A stretch of 64,000 nucleotides of DNA from the NCBI GenBank assembly GCA_964471115.1, contig CAYYFE010000006.1, forward strand, positions 62,001-126,000, written 5' to 3'. Source of the DNA: SYFT01 sp964471115 (GTDB lineage Bacteria; Acidobacteriota; Vicinamibacteria; Vicinamibacterales; SCN-69-37). A program made the position numbers and the translations under genes. Positions 50,841 to 60,326 of this stretch are shown piece after piece; within the stretch, counting starts at the first letter, position 1, and each line of letters opens with the position of its first letter. The notes beneath the pieces were generated by a model. The model saw only the letters and a program-made list of their open reading frames with translations, had not been told where the DNA came from and did no database searches.

Positions 50841-52090
50841 GGGGCAAATTCTCGCGTTGGTCCCCTGTCTGGTGCCGACGCCCGAACGGCGGCCACAATC
50901 AGTCCGCAGGCCCACCACTGCAACAAGCCGACGCGCGCGCCGAGCGCCACGGCATCAACGATGCCGAACACATGGACGCCGACCAGCGCCAGGGCCGCAC
51001 CGGTCACGATCCCGCCACCGTCGCTGGCCGGGAGCGACCGCAGCCGAACCGCCCCCACGAGCACCCACAGCAGCAACGCCAGGTAGGCCCCGGCACCGAT
51101 GATCCCGATGTCGAGCACTGTCTGCAAGAGGATGTTGTGGGCGTGGGGCGCCAGCGCCCACGCAGATGCGGGCGGGGGCTGATAGACGTGTCTGAACTCG
51201 TTCAGACCGATGCCCAGCCAGGGGTCTGTCCGTACCGCAGCAATGGCCTGGCTGACGATGCGCCCGCGCTCCCCCACACTCACCAACGCGGTGCGAGCCA
51301 CCGACGGCAGGTCAACGCGCCCCGACAACTGAAGCGCCAAGACTCCCGCGAGGCTGACCGCCCCGAGCAGCCCGGCGGCCGTGGCCCGGCGTCGCCATCC
51401 GGCGCCTGGTCTCAGCACCCACAGTCCGAGCAACAGCCCTGCGCTCAACCACACCGACCGTGACTGGCTGGCCACGATGCTATAGAGGGCCAACACCGCG
51501 CCAGCCGCAGCCAACGCGAGCAGCGCAGGCCGGCGACGCCACGCGCTGATTGCCAGGCCAAGCGTGACCGGCAACGCCAGTAACGCGACCGCGCCTATCG
51601 CGTTACGGTTGATCCACCCGGTCGAGTCCAAGCCGGGCAAGAGCAGCGGTCGCCGCGGAAGCGCGCGCGTCACCACGTCGGGCTCAAACAGCTTCGCGTC
51701 CGGCGGGCTGGCGCCAACGGCGCCGAGGACCAGGGCCAGGCACGCGACCGCCACATACAGCGCTGCCGCGGCCTGGAATCGGCGAGGCGCCTGTGCCCAG
51801 GCTCCGACCAGGCTCATCGTCATCAGGCCCGCACAGATCCCCGTGAAGTGGGACAACGTCGCAGGCGACGGCGTGGCTCGCCACGCAGCCTGCAGCACCA
51901 GGAGGCCGAGCACCACCAGGAGCCCCTGCATCGGCCCGCGAGGGGCCAGGGCGACGGCGACCGCCAGGGCCGTCACACCGCCGGTCCACGCCCAGAGCGC
52001 GCGCCACGACCGAGGCACCAGCTCAGGAAACAGCAACAGCCCCATCACGATCGCGACCGCGACCAACACGATCCGGAACGACCAGCTCAT
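50834..52090 (-). CDS. O-antigen ligase-like membrane protein (WaaL/Wzy_C)
   Basis: A 418-residue protein with ten or more membrane helices. The long periplasmic loop has the Wzy_C pattern DPWLGIGLNEFRHVYQPP and WALAPHAHNILLQTVLDIGI; the 'PHAHN' His is the catalytic residue in WaaL-type ligases. It joins finished glycan to lipid or protein on the periplasmic side. Start ATG 52090 overlaps the stop of the upstream GT4 (ATGA). Confidence 0.87.
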   Translation of the reverse strand: MSWSFRIVLVAVAIVMGLLLFPELVPRSWRALWAWTGGVTALAVAVALAPRGPMQGLLVVLGLLVLQAAWRATPSPATLSHFTGICAGLMTMSLVGAWAQAPRRFQAAAALYVAVACLALVLGAVGASPPDAKLFEPDVVTRALPRRPLLLPGLDSTGWINRNAIGAVALLALPVTLGLAISAWRRRPALLALAAAGAVLALYSIVASQSRSVWLSAGLLLGLWVLRPGAGWRRRATAAGLLGAVSLAGVLALQLSGRVDLPSVARTALVSVGERGRIVSQAIAAVRTDPWLGIGLNEFRHVYQPPPASAWALAPHAHNILLQTVLDIGIIGAGAYLALLLWVLVGAVRLRSLPASDGGGIVTGAALALVGVHVFGIVDAVALGARVGLLQWWACGLIVAAVRASAPDRGPTREFAPQ

Positions 52091-53307
52091 GCGAGGAGGC
52101 TCCGACCGGCGGCCGACGCGAGGAACGCAGCGGAATCCAGGCCTGCTGGGCGGCCCCGGCTCGGATCACGCAAGAAGGTGTAGACCTGCCACACTTCGCG
52201 AGCTGTCCGCTGGACGTCGAACATCACCCGCGCCAGCGCCCGTCCGCGCGCGGCGAGGGCACGCGCCGACGGCAGGTCGTCGAGGACCTCGTTGATCGCG
52301 TCAGCCACCTGCGCGGGGGCGTGGCTGTCGACCGTGCGACCCGTCACACCATCGATGACCAGCTCGCCCAAGGCGCCGACACGTCCGGCGATGGTCGGCA
52401 CCCCTGCCAGCAGGGGCTCGAGCACCCCCCCCATGTTCTCACTGAGCGGCACGTGCACGGCGCAGTCGAAGTCGGCCCACGCCGCCACGACGTCTTCGTG
52501 CGGCAGGTACCCCGGCATGAGGATGCGGCCGTGCCCAACGCGAGCGGCCATCCGCCTGAGCTTTCGTTCGTAGGCGTCGGCGCCATTCCAAGGCCCGCCG
52601 GCCAGCACTCCAACGACGTCCTGACGTCGGGCGAGGACCATCGCCAGGGCTTCAATCACCCCTTCGTGGTTCTTGATGCCGCGGGTCTGACCAAGCAGCC
52701 TCTTCGGCGCATACAAGTAGTTGATGTTGCCAACGATTCGCAGCCCGTCGCCCACCCCAAGCCGTCGGCGCAGCACGCCGGGGCCCTCCGCGCCTGCTAC
52801 CGGCAGGTCCATGCCGGGATAACTCAGGAACACCCGACCGATTGGTGCCCCGGCCTGCACGAGACGATCCCACACGCAGCGGCTGGCGGCGATCCACGCA
52901 TCACCCGGGCCGGCTGACGCGAGTTCAAGCCGACGATAGAAGGCGTATTCGAGATGCAACGGCCCCAGCACCTGGAAGACACGCGGCACCGGGTGGGCCC
53001 GTCCAAGCGCATGACGCAACACCAGGGTGGTGCCCAGCGCATACGAGTGGATGATGTCGGGGCGCACTCGCTCGACGAGACGGCGTGCCGCGTCCAGGGC
53101 GGCGGGCACCTGCCACGGTGCGGCGGTCGGCAGGTCGAGTGACGCCTCGTGCAACGTCGCGCCGGAGGCCCGCCACCGTCCAAGCGCCTGACCAGATTCC
53201 GGCGGAAGCGCGACGTGCACATCAGCGCCCAGGTGGACGAGCGCCCGCGCCTGGGCGGCCGCCCACAAGCCCCCTTCGGTGGTCTTGACCACCAGCAGGA
53301 CCCTCAT
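52087..53307 (-). CDS. GT4 glycosyltransferase (1)
   Basis: A 406-residue GT-B transferase from ATG 53307. N-terminal MRVLLVVKTTEGGLWAAAQ, middle RVRPDIIHSYALGTTLVLRH, C-terminal VLAGGPWNGADAYERKLRRM, GRILMPGYLPHEDVVAAWAD, and MGGVLEPLLAGVPTIAGRVG with the EPLLxGxPxI donor motif (usual Glu present). It adds a sugar to the growing lipid-linked repeat unit. Overlaps the polymerase gene by four bases. Confidence 0.9.
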   Translation of the reverse strand: MRVLLVVKTTEGGLWAAAQARALVHLGADVHVALPPESGQALGRWRASGATLHEASLDLPTAAPWQVPAALDAARRLVERVRPDIIHSYALGTTLVLRHALGRAHPVPRVFQVLGPLHLEYAFYRRLELASAGPGDAWIAASRCVWDRLVQAGAPIGRVFLSYPGMDLPVAGAEGPGVLRRRLGVGDGLRIVGNINYLYAPKRLLGQTRGIKNHEGVIEALAMVLARRQDVVGVLAGGPWNGADAYERKLRRMAARVGHGRILMPGYLPHEDVVAAWADFDCAVHVPLSENMGGVLEPLLAGVPTIAGRVGALGELVIDGVTGRTVDSHAPAQVADAINEVLDDLPSARALAARGRALARVMFDVQRTAREVWQVYTFLRDPSRGRPAGLDSAAFLASAAGRSLLA

Positions 53308-54752
53308 GCGCCAGTTCCTGCACGTGCCGGCTGAAGGCGAGTGCTGATGAGGGTGACCGCAAGCCACGGCACCGCACCCGCCTTCACGAAGAGAAAGACC
53401 AGATTGTCCGAGTCCAACGGAAGCGCCAACAGGCAGATCGTCACCAGATGCGGCACCAGCAGCCGCCGGGCATCGCCTGTCTCCGTCCATCGCAGTTGGC
53501 AACGCCGCACTGTCCCCACAAGGATGCCGAACGCGCCGTACATCACCGGCACAAACAGCGGGCCGAAATTCAAGATCGCCTCTCCACTGAGACCATACAC
53601 GCGGCTCGTCCGGCGACCGCGCGCGAAGGCCCCGACGTGGTCCTCGAGGTCGGTGGTCCAGCGAATCTTCCCCGGAGGCCGCGACGGCCAAATCCGCGCT
53701 GGCACGAGCAGCGCCAACGACCCGAGATAGGTCTGGCCCCACGCCGGTGTCCAGTGACGTCGCTCATCCATGACCCGCCACAGGGCCAACGCCTGAACGT
53801 CACTGCGGGACAAGTCACTCAAGAGCAGGACCGACCAGTCGCGCTGTACACCAATGGCCGCCGTCGTCTCGCCGGCGATCAGGCGGGTGGTCCGCAACCC
53901 GGCGTCCTTGTACCAGCCCCAGACAAACGCCAGAATCAACACCAGCGGAATGCCGGCCAGGAGCAGCCGCTTCGTAAAGGGCCGGATCGTGGTGTGTGCA
54001 ATGCCGGCGGCCCAAAAGAGCCCCCAGATGATCGTCGCCCGGCTGCCCCGCAATCCGCCAAACAGCACGAACACCGGAATCATTGCGGTCAGCAACACGC
54101 CAACCACTGCCAGCCGGCGCGTCCACGCCCACCGGCTCGCCGCCAGTCCAATCCCGAACATGAGCAGGATCGGGAAGCTCTCCGAAATCATCAGGATCCA
54201 GCCGGTGCCTTTGAAGGCGTCGTACAGAAGGGTGTTGCGCTCGAATGCCTCGACGTACCCGCGGACACCGCCGAAGCGAGCGAAGACCCACACCTGGGTC
54301 AGCGCCGTCACCACGAGCAGGACCGGCAGGACCCATCGCGCCCGGGCGCTCTCCAGATACCATCGCGCCGCAGCGGGGCGTGCGGGACGGGCCAGCGTCC
54401 ACTGCCGAACCATCCGATAGACGCCGAGCGACACGACATGCAGCATCGCCATACCGCCGATCCAGGGGCGATAGTCGGACGGCTGCTGGTCGATGAATCG
54501 CAGTGCGTGACCAGACGCCACCGTGAGCAGGGGGGCCACCTGGAAGAAGTAGATGCCCACCACCCCCACCAATCCCACCGGGTCGAACGGCTCGGTGGCG
54601 CCCGCCCACCAGTCGAGCGCATCCAACAGACACAACACTCCACACACCGTGACCGGCACAACCAGCCAATGCCAGCCCGCGCTCCCCAGCCAAAGGATCG
54701 CGGCGGAGATCACGGAGGCGATCGCTACGGCCATCGGGAGACGCTCAGGCAT
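53304..54752 (-). CDS. Wzy-like oligosaccharide polymerase
   Basis: A 482-residue polytopic protein of about 12 helices. Typical segments: VGIYFFQVAPLLTVASGHAL, VLPVLLVVTALTQVWVFARF, VRGYVEAFERNTLLYDAFKG, GWILMISESFPILLMFGIGL, GEAILNFGPLFVPVMYGAFG; the last is the hallmark 'G..ILNFGxxxxP' stretch of Wzy-like O-antigen polymerases. It joins repeat units in the periplasm. Starts 8 bases into the end of the flippase gene (ATG 54752). Confidence 0.82.
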   Translation of the reverse strand: MPERLPMAVAIASVISAAILWLGSAGWHWLVVPVTVCGVLCLLDALDWWAGATEPFDPVGLVGVVGIYFFQVAPLLTVASGHALRFIDQQPSDYRPWIGGMAMLHVVSLGVYRMVRQWTLARPARPAAARWYLESARARWVLPVLLVVTALTQVWVFARFGGVRGYVEAFERNTLLYDAFKGTGWILMISESFPILLMFGIGLAASRWAWTRRLAVVGVLLTAMIPVFVLFGGLRGSRATIIWGLFWAAGIAHTTIRPFTKRLLLAGIPLVLILAFVWGWYKDAGLRTTRLIAGETTAAIGVQRDWSVLLLSDLSRSDVQALALWRVMDERRHWTPAWGQTYLGSLALLVPARIWPSRPPGKIRWTTDLEDHVGAFARGRRTSRVYGLSGEAILNFGPLFVPVMYGAFGILVGTVRRCQLRWTETGDARRLLVPHLVTICLLALPLDSDNLVFLFVKAGAVPWLAVTLISTRLQPARAGTGA

Positions 54753-56049
54753 CGGCCCTCCCGTGTCGAGTCATCAGCATGAGCGCCGCGAGGCTGCCCA
54801 GCGTCTGCACCGTCGCGGTCGCCAGCAGCGTCCACGCCGCGCCCCACAGGCCGGCGTCGGGAATCCACGCGAGACCAGCCGCAAGACCCGTCAACACGGC
54901 GGCCGACAGGACCAGGGTCTGCACCCGAAACGCACGGCCGGCCAGCAGTCCGTACCCCAGGAATGACGCCACCTGGAGCAAGGCGGCGGCCCCCATCACC
55001 GGCACAAGCAACGCGGCGTACGGCACCAACGCGTCGCCGTAGACGACCTGAAGGATCACGGCCCCCCACACCGAGGCCGCGACGATGCCGGCGGTTCCGA
55101 CCACGGCCGCCAAACCGAGGAGTCGACGGAGGACCACCGCGAAGTCCCGATGCCGCCCTTCAACCACGCTCCGTGCCATGCGATTCATCGCCGCTTCTCC
55201 GAACGAGTTCAACACGACGCCGCCCGCCAGGGCGACCGTCGTGATCGAGGCGAACACACCCAGTTCATCAAGACCTCTCGTCCGCTCGATGACATACCGC
55301 GGGATCATCACGACGAGCACACCGAGCGCCGCCGTCACCCCGAGCGGCAGCGACCGCCAGACGAGCGCACGACAGCCGCCGACAGGCCAGATCAGCGCGA
55401 ACCCTGACGCCGAGAGGCCGTTGGCGATCTGCGTCCGCCGCGCGTGTGGCAGGTCAAAGAGCAGCAACACGCCCACCCAGGCGAAGAGGAGGCCGAGCAG
55501 TCCCGCCGATAGGTCCGCAGAGCGCAGGCCCGCGACAAACCCCAGCGTGCCGCCGACGCTGCGGGCGATCAGTGACCACCCGACCACGCGCAGTTCTCCG
55601 GCCTTCTGCCACAGTCCATAACAGAGGTCGCTGGCGCCCTCGACCGCCTTCGCGGCCGAAACGAGCCCGATGGCCAGGACGGTCTGGCCGGGGTACCCGC
55701 TCCACACGCTGACCGCGCCGACCACCAGCAGGGCCGCAAGTGTGCTCAGGTGTCGGACGACCCAGTAGGTCTCAAGCGCGGTGCGGTTGTCGGCGTCCGT
55801 GGCAAGGACCCCTCTGAGCCGCATCGCGAAGAAGAGGAACACCGGGGCTGAGACCGCGAATGCCAGGGCAAACTGCCCGGCCACCGCTTCCCCGCCCCAC
55901 CGCAGACAGGCAACCAGCATGAGCCACTGCGCGCCGACGTAGGCGGACTGGCCGCACACGAGCCACGCGGTTCCGCGATCGGCCGTACCTGGCAGCCTCC
56001 TCACGAAGCGAGCCGCCCAGTCGGCTGGCAGCCACGAGCAGTCGAACAC
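54745..56049 (-). CDS. Wzx-like lipopolysaccharide / oligosaccharide flippase
   Basis: A 434-residue MATE/MOP-superfamily protein with 12 predicted helices. Segments such as WLVCGQSAYVGAQWLMLVAC, RYVIERTRGLDELGVFASIT, NSFGEAAMNRMARSVVEGRH and LQVASFLGYGLLAGRAF match the Wzx layout. It flips lipid-linked repeat units across the inner membrane. First gene of the overlapping minus-strand operon flippase-polymerase-GT4-ligase; 13 bases after the stop of the preceding GT4. Confidence 0.88.
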   Translation of the reverse strand: MFDCSWLPADWAARFVRRLPGTADRGTAWLVCGQSAYVGAQWLMLVACLRWGGEAVAGQFALAFAVSAPVFLFFAMRLRGVLATDADNRTALETYWVVRHLSTLAALLVVGAVSVWSGYPGQTVLAIGLVSAAKAVEGASDLCYGLWQKAGELRVVGWSLIARSVGGTLGFVAGLRSADLSAGLLGLLFAWVGVLLLFDLPHARRTQIANGLSASGFALIWPVGGCRALVWRSLPLGVTAALGVLVVMIPRYVIERTRGLDELGVFASITTVALAGGVVLNSFGEAAMNRMARSVVEGRHRDFAVVLRRLLGLAAVVGTAGIVAASVWGAVILQVVYGDALVPYAALLVPVMGAAALLQVASFLGYGLLAGRAFRVQTLVLSAAVLTGLAAGLAWIPDAGLWGAAWTLLATATVQTLGSLAALMLMTRHGRADA

Positions 56050-56062
56050 CCCGGCAGCAGGT

Positions 56063-57307
56063 TCATGGCGAGGTCGCCGGCGCCGGCGACTGGCTCAGCG
56101 CGTCACGCACGGATTCGTACCAGCCACGGCGCCGCGTCCACAACGCGCCTTCGGCATAGGTCCGCGCGATCTCCAGATTCCTTCGCGACATCTCGTCCAA
56201 TCGAGCGGGATCGGCCAATGCGGTCCGCAGCGCGACGGCAAGCCGACCGGCGTCACGCGGGGGCACGGTGTCTTCTGGCCGCAGCAACTCCGCGATGCCC
56301 TCCACGTCGCTGCCGATACAAGGCAGCCCGCGTGCCATGGCCTCGACGAGCGCCCGCGACAGGCCTTCGGTGAAGGATGGCAGCACAAAGATCGAGGCCC
56401 GGTCGAGTTGCTCGCGCACGGCCGTCCCGGCTGGGATCGCCCCAAGAAACGTCACACACTCGCCGACACCGAGCTCCCGAGCCATCCGCTCGAGCTTCGA
56501 TCGCAGCCGTCCCTCGCCAACAATGGTCACCCGCAGCGGCAGGCCGGCCCGATGACAGGCCGCGCAGGCGTTGATGAGCACCGCCGTTCCCTTCATCGGC
56601 TGTTCAAGCGACCCGATGGTGATGACGGTGGGCGCCGGTGGTGAGGGATGCCGACGGGCCGAAGCGGCAAACGCACCTTCAGGCAAGACGACGTCGGAGC
56701 CCACCGTGACAATCGCTCCGGCCGACGGCGGGTACAACCGCTTGAGTCCGTGTGAAACATAGTGCACGGCCACGGCTCCACGCACAATCGATCGCAGCCC
56801 CCTGATGAAGACCTGGCGGAACACGCCGTGGAGCGGATGACTCGTGGCCCCCGTCGCGAGGGACTGCGCGGGATCTCCGACGACCATCGCCGCCCACCGT
56901 TGCCCCCGGGAGGCCAGCACCCCGGCCATGACCGCCGCGAGTTGGCCAGGCGCGCGCAGCAAAATCGTCTCACCCGGAAGGACGGCGGCGGCCAACGCGC
57001 GCCGGACGGCCCGACGACGCCGGACGTACGCCACCGGCCCAATGTAGTGGGGAACCGCACTGACGGTCACGAACGGGTCATCGACCCGGGCCCACGCAGG
57101 ATCAGCGGCGGGAACATCCTTGACGCGCGCCACAAGGCGCACGCGACTGAACACTTCGAGGTACCGATCCCAGTGCGATGTTTCATAGACGGTGTCGGTC
57201 CACACCGAGCCATCCGGCGTCCGCAGAAACCGGAATTCCATCACCATGACCAACGTGCCCGCCACATTCCGGACAGGGCGATTCTCGGACGACACGGGCA
57301 CGCGCAC
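56063..57307 (-). CDS. GT4 glycosyltransferase (2)
   Basis: A 414-residue GT-B enzyme. The start is uncertain: GTG codons at 57307, 57301 and 57295 are possible, and a TACGAT box just upstream favours a very short leader. Donor-side motifs: VITIGSLEQPMKGTAVLINA, RVTIVGEGRLRSKLERMARE, ECVTFLGAIPAG, IFVLPSFTEGLSRALVEAMA and RGLPCIGSDVEGIAEL, the classical ExxxxxxxE of GT4. It is divergent from the GT2-methyltransferase fusion and upstream of the flippase operon. Confidence 0.87.
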   Translation of the reverse strand: MRVPVSSENRPVRNVAGTLVMVMEFRFLRTPDGSVWTDTVYETSHWDRYLEVFSRVRLVARVKDVPAADPAWARVDDPFVTVSAVPHYIGPVAYVRRRRAVRRALAAAVLPGETILLRAPGQLAAVMAGVLASRGQRWAAMVVGDPAQSLATGATSHPLHGVFRQVFIRGLRSIVRGAVAVHYVSHGLKRLYPPSAGAIVTVGSDVVLPEGAFAASARRHPSPPAPTVITIGSLEQPMKGTAVLINACAACHRAGLPLRVTIVGEGRLRSKLERMARELGVGECVTFLGAIPAGTAVREQLDRASIFVLPSFTEGLSRALVEAMARGLPCIGSDVEGIAELLRPEDTVPPRDAGRLAVALRTALADPARLDEMSRRNLEIARTYAEGALWTRRRGWYESVRDALSQSPAPATSP

Positions 57308-57399
57308 TATCGTATCGCGCCCCGGCGGTGTCAGAGCATCGGACCGGCGCCTGGAACGTGCCGCGGCATCGGCCTGCAACGGGTGCAGTAAGATTCCGG

Positions 57400-59205
57400 A
57401 TGAATCCAGTGTCCGCACGTCCGCCCTCATTGTCTCTCGTCGTCGTGGCCTACAACATCCCGCGGGAGGCGCCGCGGACGTTGCACTCGCTCTCGGCGGC
57501 CTATCAACGGGAGATTGCCAGCGATGCGTACGAGGTCCTCGTGGTCGACAACGGCTCGACGCCCCCGCTGGATCCGGACCTGATCTGTCGGCTCGAGGGC
57601 AACTTCCGTCTGATTCGCATCGACGATGCACACCCGTCGCCGGTGGCGGCGGTCAACCGGGGGCTGGCGGCCGCCCGCGGTGACGTGATCGGCGTGATGA
57701 TCGACGGGGCCCGCATTGCCACGCCGGGCTTGTTGCACTTCGCCTCTCGCGCGGCGACCCTGGACTCCGAAGCCGTCGTCGCCGCTCCTGGCTGGTATCT
57801 GGGCCCAACCTACCAGCGACGGGCAGTGAAGCGCGGTTATTCGCAGGATCGTGAAGATGCCCTGCTCGACTCGATCGGCTGGCCCAACGACGGATACCGA
57901 CTGTTCGAGATCGGCGTGCTGGATGAATCGTCGGGATACGGCTGGGGAGGGTCGATCGTCGAATCCAATGCGATCTTCATGCGACGCCATCGTTGGACCG
58001 CGATCGGCGGCATGGAAGAGGCGTTTCGTGCACCCGGCGGAGGCCTGGCCAATCTGGACCTTTTCAAGCGCGCCGTGGAGGCGCCACAGGCACGGCTGAT
58101 TCTGCTCATCGGTGAGGGGACGTTCCACCAGCTGCACGGCGGCGTGGCCACCAACGAACCCTTGAAGTCGCATCGCCGGCACATCGCGCAGTGGTCGCTC
58201 GAATACGAACGGATTCGCGGCACGCCGTACGCCGTGCCGCAACTGCCGCAGCCGCCCATCTGCTTCGGGCCGTTGTCCCCTGCGGCGGCGCGCCGGTACG
58301 CGCGAACGGCGGTGATTCCCACCTGGGGAGCCCTCGTGCGACGCGCCTGGTCCGCGGTGCCGACGGCCTGGCGGGTCGGCGCGCTTCTGCGAGTCGCGCG
58401 CGCGTCGGCACGTGCGGGCCGGCGGGCACACGCCATGCAGGCGCTCCAGCGAGCGTTGGCGCTCGATCCGACATCCGCGAAAGCCGCGCTGCATCTGGCG
58501 AGGTTACGGATGCCTGGCGACTCCTACGTGGTCTGGCTGTCACGTTTCTACCGCGCGCTGGCACCAGCCACCGCCATCGAGATCGGCGTCTTCCAAGGCC
58601 AGACGCTCGCCCTGTTCCAGCCGCCGACGGTCGCGATCGGCGTCGACCCCAGGCCGGACCTCCGTGTCACGCTCGGAGCCACGACACGGATCGCGCGCAT
58701 GACGAGCGACGAGTTCTTCCAGGGCACGGCCGCCCACGACGCCCTTGGAAGACAACCCTTGTCCGTCGGATTCATTGATGGGCTGCACACCTTCGAGCAG
58801 GCCCTGCGCGATTTCCGGCACCTCGAGGCGCTCAGTGGGCCCCGATCACTCATCCTCATCCACGACACGATTCCGCTCAGCGAACTGACTCAGCGAGCCG
58901 AGTCGGCGACGCCGTTTCACACCGGCGACGTCTGGAAGCTGGTGTTGTGCCTCAAGCACTACCGGCCGGATCTCGACGTCTTCACAATTCCCGCGCCGCC
59001 CACGGGCCTGACCGTCGTCGCGGGACTCGACCCCTCATCACGGATTCTGACCGATCGGTACGACGAGGCCGTCGACCGGTTCGGCACGGCGTCATACGCG
59101 GACCTGGTCACGCGCCAGGACACGGCGTTGAATGTCATCGAGCACGACTGGGACGTCGTGCGGTCCCGGCTGGCCGCGCGCGGCATTCAGCTGCCGCCGT
59201 TGTAG
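57400..59205 (+). CDS. GT2 glycosyltransferase fused to class I SAM methyltransferase
   Basis: A 601-residue bifunctional protein from ATG 57400 (TAAGAT box five bases before). N-terminal GT-A: LSLVVVAYNIPREAPRTLHS, YEVLVVDNGS, VAAVNRGLAAARGDVIGVMI (the metal-binding 'IDGA' region), to about 290. A TPR-like helical spacer (LQRALALDPTSAKAALHLAR) and a C-terminal Methyltransf_24-like domain (about 385-570): AIEIGVFQGQTLALFQPPTV, VGFIDGLHTFEQALRDFRHL, LILIHDTIPL. Probably adds and then methylates a sugar. Confidence 0.85.
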   Translation: MNPVSARPPSLSLVVVAYNIPREAPRTLHSLSAAYQREIASDAYEVLVVDNGSTPPLDPDLICRLEGNFRLIRIDDAHPSPVAAVNRGLAAARGDVIGVMIDGARIATPGLLHFASRAATLDSEAVVAAPGWYLGPTYQRRAVKRGYSQDREDALLDSIGWPNDGYRLFEIGVLDESSGYGWGGSIVESNAIFMRRHRWTAIGGMEEAFRAPGGGLANLDLFKRAVEAPQARLILLIGEGTFHQLHGGVATNEPLKSHRRHIAQWSLEYERIRGTPYAVPQLPQPPICFGPLSPAAARRYARTAVIPTWGALVRRAWSAVPTAWRVGALLRVARASARAGRRAHAMQALQRALALDPTSAKAALHLARLRMPGDSYVVWLSRFYRALAPATAIEIGVFQGQTLALFQPPTVAIGVDPRPDLRVTLGATTRIARMTSDEFFQGTAAHDALGRQPLSVGFIDGLHTFEQALRDFRHLEALSGPRSLILIHDTIPLSELTQRAESATPFHTGDVWKLVLCLKHYRPDLDVFTIPAPPTGLTVVAGLDPSSRILTDRYDEAVDRFGTASYADLVTRQDTALNVIEHDWDVVRSRLAARGIQLPPL

Positions 59206-59216
59206 AATTTGCGCAG

Positions 59217-60326
59217 GTGCCACCCTCCGTTCTCCCGAGCGTCTCGACCGGCCGGCCCGATCTGAGCGTCTGCATCGTCAACGACAACAACATCGACTTG
59301 CTGCGGTGCTGCCTGCGCGCCGTGTTCGAGCAGACTTCCGGCATGCATCGGGAGGTCATCGTCGTCGACAACGCCTCCGAAGACAACAGCGCGGACCTGA
59401 TCGAGCGAGAATTCCCGGCCGTGCACCTGCTTCGCGGCTCGGTGCGCCAGGGGTATACGCCCAACATGAATCGGGCCATCCGCGCCTCGCGTGGCCGGTT
59501 CATCGCCCTGCTCAATGACGACGCCGAACCGGTCGGCGAGGCCCTCGTCCGCCTCTCGGCGTTCCTCGAGCAACACCCGGCGTATGGCGCCGTCGGGCCG
59601 CGACTCGTGAACGTGGATGGCACGTTCCAGAGCGGACCGCGAGGTGAAGCGACGCCGCTGGCGCTGCTGTGCCATCTGAGCGGACTGGACCGCCTGGTCC
59701 CTCGCAGCGCCCGGTTTGGAACGTTCTCCCAGCCCCACCGGGATCCGAACCAGTCGGGCGACATGGCGACCGCTTCAGGCGCGTGCCTGGTGCTTCGACG
59801 CGAAGTGTTCGAGACCGTGGGCTTGCTTGAGGACCACCTGCCCCTTGGTCCCGACGACGTCGAACTCAGCGATCGGATGCGGCAGGCGGGCTGGAAGCTG
59901 CACTACCTGGCCGGGGCCATCGTCGTCCATCACGGGTCGACGAGCCGGGACCGCAGGCCGATGCTGAGCATGCTCGCCCTCTTCTCCGGCTGGCACTGGT
60001 TCTTCACCCGACGCTTCGGCCGCCGGTGGGCGCTGGTCCTCCAATGCTGCTTGGCCGCGGGAACCGCAGGCCGGACGTGCGCGTGGGCCGGGGTGTGGAT
60101 CTGCTCTTCTGGCGAAGCCCGGGCCCGGGCCGCGACTCGCGTCCGTGAAGCGTGGATCAGTGTCAAGGCCAACCTCTGCGTGATCAGCGGGCTGGGCCTG
60201 CGTATGGATGGACTGTATGGAACGCCCGCAGGCAGATCGCACCGTGACCAACTGGCGCCGTTGCCGGACCAGGCCGCGGGCGGGTCTAGCCGGGGCAGCC
60301 TGACGCCGCCGGTCGCCGATACGTGA
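59217..60326 (+). CDS. GT2 glycosyltransferase (rhamnosyltransferase-like)
   Basis: A 369-residue GT-A transferase from GTG 59217, 11 bases after the fusion gene stop; TAGAAT overlaps that stop. Motifs: LSVCIVNDNNIDLLRCCLRA, EVIVVDNASEDNSADLIERE, YTPNMNRAIRASRGRFIALL, NDDAEPV (metal site), LEDHLPLGPDDVELSDRMRQ (acceptor/catalytic ED-DxE). It is of the WbbL/dTDP-rhamnosyltransferase type. Its C-terminal tail is Ser/Gly/Pro-rich and overlaps the convergent acyltransferase by 41 bases. Confidence 0.88.
   Translation: MPPSVLPSVSTGRPDLSVCIVNDNNIDLLRCCLRAVFEQTSGMHREVIVVDNASEDNSADLIEREFPAVHLLRGSVRQGYTPNMNRAIRASRGRFIALLNDDAEPVGEALVRLSAFLEQHPAYGAVGPRLVNVDGTFQSGPRGEATPLALLCHLSGLDRLVPRSARFGTFSQPHRDPNQSGDMATASGACLVLRREVFETVGLLEDHLPLGPDDVELSDRMRQAGWKLHYLAGAIVVHHGSTSRDRRPMLSMLALFSGWHWFFTRRFGRRWALVLQCCLAAGTAGRTCAWAGVWICSSGEARARAATRVREAWISVKANLCVISGLGLRMDGLYGTPAGRSHRDQLAPLPDQAAGGSSRGSLTPPVADT

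Noticed and set aside
53448..54782. 444-codon plus-strand frame opposite the Wzy-like gene
   Set aside because: Low-complexity Arg/Pro/Gln composition typical of antisense GC-rich frames; the minus frame has clear membrane helices.
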